From Bacteroidales bacterium (GTDB lineage: Bacteria > Bacteroidota > Bacteroidia > Bacteroidales > Muribaculaceae), in assembly GCA_030526455.1 (NCBI GenBank), contig JAUNCU010000072.1, forward strand, positions 2,365-13,137: a stretch of 10,773 nucleotides of DNA, in the 5' to 3' direction. Positions within the stretch are counted from its first letter, which is position 1; each line of letters starts with the position of its first letter. A model generated the notes under the pieces. The model was not told the origin of the DNA. It saw only the letters and a program-made list of their open reading frames with translations, and did not search any database. Positions 7,034 to 10,773 of the stretch are shown in pieces. The position numbers and the translations under genes are program-made.

Positions 7034-7786
7034 TTATTTTTTTGTTTTTTCGTTAAGTACCAATTTCCGCAAAAAACGAATTTGGTCTGCAAAGTAAATA
7101 CTTTTTTCTGGAAAATTCAAATTTATGTTCTCAATAATTTCAAGAGCCTTAGAATAATTGCGTCGAGAGATGTACATTTTGGCCAAACTTTCGCTGAGCA
7201 TCGACTCGTCGTGGGCGGCGGGTTGCTCGATGGGCGTGTCGGCGATTTCGGCCACCTCTTCCTCGCCCACGTGCTGCTGGGGGATGGTAGCCACCTCCTT
7301 CTCCTTTTGCTGCTGCTGGGCGATGAAACTGTTGATGAGGGCGTCTTGCGCGCTTTCTTCACCCGCTGCCGTGGCGGCGGCGCCTTCGTCTTCGGCGGCG
7401 AGGATGTCGGCATAGTCGGGCGTGGGGTTGAAAATCATGTTTTCGAGCACCTCCACCTCCTTGTCGCTGCCCGAGCCAAAGGCATCGAGAAACATGTCGA
7501 TGGCGTGCTGCGTGGTGGCGGCGGGTTCTTCCTGCTGCTGCGGATAGAAGTCGCGGAAGAGCGCTGCGTTAGCCCCGAGATGCTCGGCGAGCACCTTGCG
7601 GTCGGCGCTGCTGATGGCCAGTCGGCCCAGAATCTCCTCGTTGCCGTCGATGCCGTGCTGCTTGAGGTAGAGCAAGGCGGGCAGGCTGAAGTAGGGGTAC
7701 TGCTGCTGCACCTGCTCGAGCCACTGCTTGCTGATGGGCTGCGAGGGATTTTCGATATGCTGCTGGATGGTGTTGAGAATATTCAT
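7034..7786 (-). CDS. Conserved TPR-like protein between lptE and secG
   Basis: The protein has 250 residues, no signal peptide and no membrane segment, so it is probably cytoplasmic. The N-terminal part (1-80) is helical and contains PYFSLPALLYLKQHG and a DRKVLAEHL motif. The middle (about 83-195) is low-complexity, rich in Gln, Glu and Ala, and probably a flexible linker. The C-terminal part (198-243) reads SLAKMYISRRNYSKALEIIE...FPEKSIYFADQIRFL, which fits one TPR-like helical hairpin plus a capping helix. I recall similar proteins between lptE and secG in other Bacteroidetes, but no biochemical role is known to me. It begins 21 bp after lptE and ends 18 bp before secG, so co-expression is likely. 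The last 40 codons are much more AT-rich than the rest. Confidence 0.85.
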   Translation of the reverse strand: MNILNTIQQHIENPSQPISKQWLEQVQQQYPYFSLPALLYLKQHGIDGNEEILGRLAISSADRKVLAEHLGANAALFRDFYPQQQEEPAATTQHAIDMFLDAFGSGSDKEVEVLENMIFNPTPDYADILAAEDEGAAATAAGEESAQDALINSFIAQQQQKEKEVATIPQQHVGEEEVAEIADTPIEQPAAHDESMLSESLAKMYISRRNYSKALEIIENINLNFPEKSIYFADQIRFLRKLVLNEKTKK

Positions 7787-7807
7787 AATGCGGGAGAGAG
7801 AGGGGTG

Positions 7808-8341
7808 TTACCAGTTGCCGAAAGTGGCGTTGAAGATGAGGTCTTTAAGATCGTCGCAAATTTGGGCGCAGAGGTCGTCCTGCACATCGGTGAGCATCTG
7901 GCTGCTGTCGAAGTCGCGATAGGCCGAGAAGGTCTGGTCGTTGCTCAGCGCCGGGTTCTTGTTGTCGACGTATTTCACGCGCACGGTGATGGTGAGGCGC
8001 GTCTTGCTCGCGTAGGCGTCTTCGCCCACCGCCTGCGGGGTGAGGTTGTAGCCCGTGATTTCGCCCTCCATGCGCAGGTCGCTGTTAGGCGAGTCGATCA
8101 CGCGCAGACGCGTGTTTTGCGCCACCATGTCGCGCAGTTTGTTCTCAAAGGTCTGCTGCAGCGGCGGGTGCACCAGTGCGGCACGAATGGGGAAGTCGCT
8201 GAACGACACGGTTTTGTAGACGTTATAGTCGAGCGATGCGCCGTTGAATTTGTAGAAATTATACACGGTGCATGCCTGAGTGATGGCGAGCAGCGCCACC
8301 AGCGCCACTGCGCGGCGAAATATGTGGGAGATGCGCTTCAT
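7808..8341 (-). CDS. lptE: LptE family LPS-assembly lipoprotein
   Basis: This 177-residue lipoprotein has basic residues at the start, a hydrophobic stretch (11-22) and a lipobox ending at C24 (ITQAC). LptE is the lipoprotein partner of the outer-membrane channel LptD and helps insert lipopolysaccharide into the outer leaflet. The mature part matches the Bacteroidetes version of the family: NGASLDYNVYKTVSFSDFP, then RAALVHPPLQQTFENKLRDM, a strand MEGEITGYNLTP and KTRLTITVRVKYVDNKNP, ending with a helix (DVQDDLCAQICDDLKDLIFN). Length is usual for the family. Its start codon lies only 3 bp after the stop of the sigma-54 regulator, so translation may be coupled. Assignment rests on remembered family pattern; no lptD is in the window. 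Confidence 0.88.
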   Translation of the reverse strand: MKRISHIFRRAVALVALLAITQACTVYNFYKFNGASLDYNVYKTVSFSDFPIRAALVHPPLQQTFENKLRDMVAQNTRLRVIDSPNSDLRMEGEITGYNLTPQAVGEDAYASKTRLTITVRVKYVDNKNPALSNDQTFSAYRDFDSSQMLTDVQDDLCAQICDDLKDLIFNATFGNW

Positions 8342-8344
8342 TGC

Positions 8345-9625
8345 TTACTTGTGCTGATTGCGGGATTCGAGTCCGTATTCCTTGATTTTGCGGTAGAGCG
8401 TGCGCTCCGAGATGTTGAGTTCGTCGGCCGTCTTCTTGCGCTTGCCGTGGTTGCGCTCCAGCGCGCGGGTGATGGTTTCGCGCTCGGTTTCGTCGAGCGT
8501 CTTGATGTGGGGCTGCTCCACCTCGAGGGCGTAGGGCGCGTCGAATTCGGCACGCGAAGCCTCGGCTGGGGCATTGATATCGATGATTTTGCCCTTCTTC
8601 TTCTCGTCGGGGCCGCTTGCGCTGGTGCCGCCAATCTTCAGACTCTCGCGCTTGAGCAGTTCGATCTCGCTATTGAGATGATAGGAAGTGGTGGTTTCGC
8701 TGCGGTGGCCCGCCTGGACGGCGCTTTGGAGCGCAATCACATCTTGCTGGAGTTTGAAGAGCATTTTGAAGAGGTATTCGCGCTCGTGCATATAGTCGTG
8801 CTCGGCCTCGTTGACGCTCACCAGCCCCTGCTGCTCAGGCAGATACTTCGTCACCTCGGCAGCGGAGAGCGTGTTTCCTGCCCCGAAGAGCGCGATTTGC
8901 TCAGCCACATTCTTGAGTTGGCGCACGTTGCCTGGCCAGCGGTAGGCGAGCATTGCCTGCTTCGCCTCGTCGGTGTATACCACTTCGGGCATCTTGTATT
9001 GGTCGGAGAAATCGTGGCTAAACTTGCGAATAAGCAGCCAAATGTCGTCGCCACGGCGGCGCAGCGGCGGCACGTCGATGCGCACCGAGCAGAGGCGGTA
9101 GAAGAGGTCTTCGCGGAATTTGCCCGTCTTGATGGCCTCGTCGAGATTCTTGTTGGTGGCGGCCACGATGCGCACATTGGTCTTGCGCACCTCGGCGCTA
9201 CCCACGCGCATGTATTCGCCCGACTCCAGCACGCGCAGCAGCAGTGCCTGCGTCTCCATGGGCAATTCGGCCACCTCGTCGAGGAAGAGGGTGCCGCCGT
9301 TGCAGTCTTCGAAATAGCCCTTGTGGTCGGCGATAGCGCCAGTGAACGAGCCCTTTTCGTGGCCGAAGAGTTCGCTATTGATGGTGCCGGCAGGGATGGC
9401 GCCACAGTTCACCGCCATATACTTTTCGTGCTTGCGGCGGCTGTTTTCGTGGATAATCTTAGGGAACACCTCCTTGCCCGAGCCACTCTCGCCGATGATG
9501 AGCACAGAGAGGTCGACAGGCGCCACTTTCAGTGCCTGTTCCATAGCGTTGATGAAGAGTGGCGACTTGCCGATGAGGCCAAATCGCTGCTTGGTGCTCT
9601 TGATTGCTGTTTCGAGACTTGCCAT
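8345..9625 (-). CDS. Sigma-54 dependent transcriptional activator lacking a receiver domain
   Basis: The protein has 426 residues from the chosen start. It is an AAA+ ATPase that would remodel RNA polymerase-sigma-54. Seen in order: Walker A GESGSGKE (45-52), the sigma-54 contact loop GSFTGA (92-97, Ser in place of the usual Ala), Walker B GGTLFLDEV (110-118, D116 E117), sensor I VRIVAATN (151-158), arginine fingers R171 and R177 in FREDLFYRL, sensor II WPGNVRQLKN (230-239), a variable linker (about 265-375) and a Fis-type helix-turn-helix (about 383-417, TADELNISERTLYRKIKEYGL). No receiver, GAF or PAS domain precedes the ATPase. An in-frame ATG at 9712 exists, but it lies inside the upstream gene and adds 29 residues unlike the family, so I chose ATG 9625 with its A-rich upstream region. 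Targets are unknown. Confidence 0.93.
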   Translation of the reverse strand: MASLETAIKSTKQRFGLIGKSPLFINAMEQALKVAPVDLSVLIIGESGSGKEVFPKIIHENSRRKHEKYMAVNCGAIPAGTINSELFGHEKGSFTGAIADHKGYFEDCNGGTLFLDEVAELPMETQALLLRVLESGEYMRVGSAEVRKTNVRIVAATNKNLDEAIKTGKFREDLFYRLCSVRIDVPPLRRRGDDIWLLIRKFSHDFSDQYKMPEVVYTDEAKQAMLAYRWPGNVRQLKNVAEQIALFGAGNTLSAAEVTKYLPEQQGLVSVNEAEHDYMHEREYLFKMLFKLQQDVIALQSAVQAGHRSETTTSYHLNSEIELLKRESLKIGGTSASGPDEKKKGKIIDINAPAEASRAEFDAPYALEVEQPHIKTLDETERETITRALERNHGKRKKTADELNISERTLYRKIKEYGLESRNQHK

Positions 9626-9699
9626 AATCTTGTAGTTCGTTAGTTGTTGTTTTTGTGTTATTGCAATATATAGATGTGGGTTAATTGCGTGAATGAACA
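9626..9699 (-). other. 74-bp gap between acyltransferase and sigma-54 regulator genes
   Basis: This is the largest gap inside the five-gene unit. There is no hairpin terminator, so readthrough is possible. A word TATATATTGC lies on the minus strand near 9664-9673; it is one base short of TAnnTTTG and could be a weak internal promoter, but that is not supported further. Confidence 0.4.
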
Positions 9700-10572
9700 T
9701 CACTTCTGCCACTTGCGCATGCTGTAGGTGCGCTCACGCAGGAATGCGCCCAGTTCTTCGAGCGAGCCATACTGTGCCTGCTCCTCGGGCATGATGGGTT
9801 GGCCGATTGACACGCGGAACGTCTGGTCGTGGCGGCGGAACACCTCCGAGGGGAGTTTCAGCGTGCGCAGACGCCAGTCGATCATGCCCATGATGTTGAA
9901 CAGGATACTGTTGTGGCCGTGGAAATAGATAGGCACCACGGGCACCTTCAGTTTGTCGATCAGGCGAATGATGTTGGGCTGCCACTCCCGGTCTTCGATG
10001 CGCAGACTAGGCTTCACCTTCGACACGGCACCGGCGGGGAAGAAGCCCAGCGGGTGGCCGTCCTTCACGTGGCGCAGCGCGGTGGTGATACCCTTCATCG
10101 ACACGGCACGCTTGGCGGGATCGTTGCTCGCTAGGGCGTCGACGGCGATGAAATTGGGGCGCATGGCGCTGATGTAGTTCAGAATCATGTTCACCATCAC
10201 CTTGAAGTCGGGGCGGTATTCGCCTATGATTTTGATGAGCATGATGCCGTCGAGCGCGCCGAATGGGTGGTTCGACACGGTGATGAACCCGCCCTCCTTA
10301 GGCAGATTCTTCAGCACCTCTTCGCCACGGATGTCGATGGTGATGTTGAGGTCCTTGAGCAGTCCTTGCACGAAGGGCACGCCAGGGGTGTCGCAGTTGT
10401 GGTCGTGAATCCAGTTCACCTTGTCTACGTCGAGCAGGCGAAACAGTCGGTTCACCAGTTTTTCCTTTCCCTTGAAGAAAGGCGCCATTTGGCATATATC
10501 ATTGTAGTCGAGCACAGTGCGCTTGATAGGCTCTTGCTCGGGAAGTTCGGTTTTGGGCTTGTTGTCTTGCAT
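9700..10572 (-). CDS. Lysophospholipid-type (PlsC-like) acyltransferase
   Basis: The protein has 290 residues with no signal peptide and no clear membrane helix. Residues about 75-265 fit the LPLAT/PlsC acyltransferase fold: a short NHPFGALDG block (101-109, H102 and D108, five residues between them rather than the usual four), FFPAGAVSK (177-185) in the place of the FPEGTRS motif, and VPVVPIYFHG (210-219) as the conserved strand after it. Such enzymes transfer acyl groups to lipid precursors at the membrane. The motif variants match the hemolysin/acyltransferase-like group common in Bacteroidetes, so it need not be the standard phosphatidic-acid enzyme; a role in amino-acid lipids (GlsA-like) is possible but no N-acyltransferase partner is visible. 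It is the first gene of the unit and has a promoter box 76 bp upstream. Confidence 0.87.
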   Translation of the reverse strand: MQDNKPKTELPEQEPIKRTVLDYNDICQMAPFFKGKEKLVNRLFRLLDVDKVNWIHDHNCDTPGVPFVQGLLKDLNITIDIRGEEVLKNLPKEGGFITVSNHPFGALDGIMLIKIIGEYRPDFKVMVNMILNYISAMRPNFIAVDALASNDPAKRAVSMKGITTALRHVKDGHPLGFFPAGAVSKVKPSLRIEDREWQPNIIRLIDKLKVPVVPIYFHGHNSILFNIMGMIDWRLRTLKLPSEVFRRHDQTFRVSIGQPIMPEEQAQYGSLEELGAFLRERTYSMRKWQK

Positions 10573-10647
10573 ACGATATCAATGAAAGGGCGCATAGTGC
10601 AGCCCGCTTATATTAGATGTGTTCCGAAAAAATACATGTATAGGATG

Positions 10648-10655
10648 CAAAGGTA
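10648..10655 (-). promoter_or_regulatory. Bacteroidetes -7 box of the acyltransferase-secG unit
   Basis: The minus strand reads TACCTTTG, an exact TAnnTTTG match, 76 bp upstream of the acyltransferase start at 10572. The transcript would start near 10640. It shares the 13-base word ATTACTACCTTTG with the promoter at 3142-3154. No clear -33 TTTG is present. Confidence 0.55.
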
Positions 10656-10687
10656 GTAATATTCCCCGAAACATGGAGCATAAAAGC

Positions 10688-10720
10688 AAGAAAAATATGC
10701 CAAAATGGCATATTTTTCTT
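10688..10720. terminator. Perfect 15-bp hairpin with T-runs on both strands
   Basis: Arms 10688-10702 and 10706-10720 are exact reverse complements around the loop AAA (10703-10705). The stem contains GGCATA next to a run of five T on each strand, so it could stop transcription from either side. It probably ends the transcript of the gene beyond the right edge. It lies 33 bp upstream of the -7 box of the acyltransferase unit, so an operator role is an alternative. Confidence 0.65.
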
Positions 10721-10722
10721 CA

Positions 10723-10762
10723 CGAATTTATTTTGATTTTTTGTTCACGAATTAAGCGAATT
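10723..10762. repeat. Second copy of the CGAATT repeat family at the right edge
   Basis: CGAATT starts at 10723, 10748 and 10757; the last two are exactly 9 bp apart. The phrase TTTTTGTTCACGAATT also occurs in the array at about 3271-3286. The array probably continues beyond the window. Confidence 0.65.
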
Positions 10763-10773
10763 TAATTTTTTGT

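Noticed and set aside
6740..9643. 967-codon open frame on the plus strand, antisense to the regulator, lptE, TPR-like and secG genes
   Set aside because: It crosses four well-supported minus-strand genes and their gaps; its product is rich in His, Val, Glu and Leu without any motif. It arises from codon bias of the opposite strand.
9626..9712. Upstream start (ATG 9712) for the sigma-54 regulator
   Set aside because: It overlaps the acyltransferase gene end and adds 29 residues without resemblance to the family, whereas ATG 9625 opens directly into the ATPase domain.
10692..10708. Possible sigma-54 promoter upstream of the acyltransferase (minus strand TGGCAT ... TTGC)
   Set aside because: GG to GC spacing is two bases too long, and sigma-54 promoters tolerate almost no change in this spacing; the TGGCAT also belongs to the hairpin.

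Overview
The window looks like chromosomal DNA of a Bacteroidales bacterium (Bacteroides/Prevotella/Muribaculaceae type; I cannot fix the family). The evidence is Bacteroidetes-type promoter boxes (TAnnTTTG), a SecG with the QKSKGGGLAA loop, an LptE of the Bacteroidetes type, secreted proteins built from bacterial Ig-like and chitobiase-C-terminal-like domains, and GC-moderate genes separated by very AT-rich spacers. Every gene I can support lies on the minus strand, so the layout is best read from right to left.

Right part (10773 down to about 6620): a 9-bp-phased CGAATT repeat fragment at the edge, a 15-bp perfect hairpin, a promoter box, then a probable five-gene unit. Its genes are a lysophospholipid-type acyltransferase, a receiver-less sigma-54 enhancer-binding regulator, the lipoprotein LptE, a conserved TPR-like protein with a Gln/Glu-rich linker, and the translocase subunit SecG, closed by a GC-rich hairpin. 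Gaps are 3 to 21 bp except 74 bp between the first two genes. The unit ties together membrane lipid acylation, LPS delivery to the outer membrane and Sec export, with a regulator inside the unit.

Middle (about 6530 to 3517): a single-gene unit with its own promoter box and a strong terminator. It encodes a 940-residue secreted M16 zinc metallopeptidase with an intact HxxEH site in the first half and a degenerate second half.

Spacer (3578 to 3048): 531 bp without a gene. It holds the M16 terminator, two back-to-back mini-palindromes, a degenerate array of CGAATT words often spaced exactly 9 bp, and the promoter of the next gene.

Left part (3047 to 1): the first 1015 codons of a large secreted protein that runs off the left edge. 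It has a signal peptide, an N-terminal domain I cannot name, four Ig-like repeats interrupted by an OB-like domain, an unassigned beta-rich segment, a BIG2-like domain and two chitobiase-C-terminal-like domains.

I found no CRISPR array, tRNA, rRNA, insertion sequence, phage gene or defence system. The most unusual material is the phased intergenic repeat, the unnamed domains of the large secreted protein, and the orphan sigma-54 regulator embedded with LptE and SecG. None of these amounts to a demonstrated new system.
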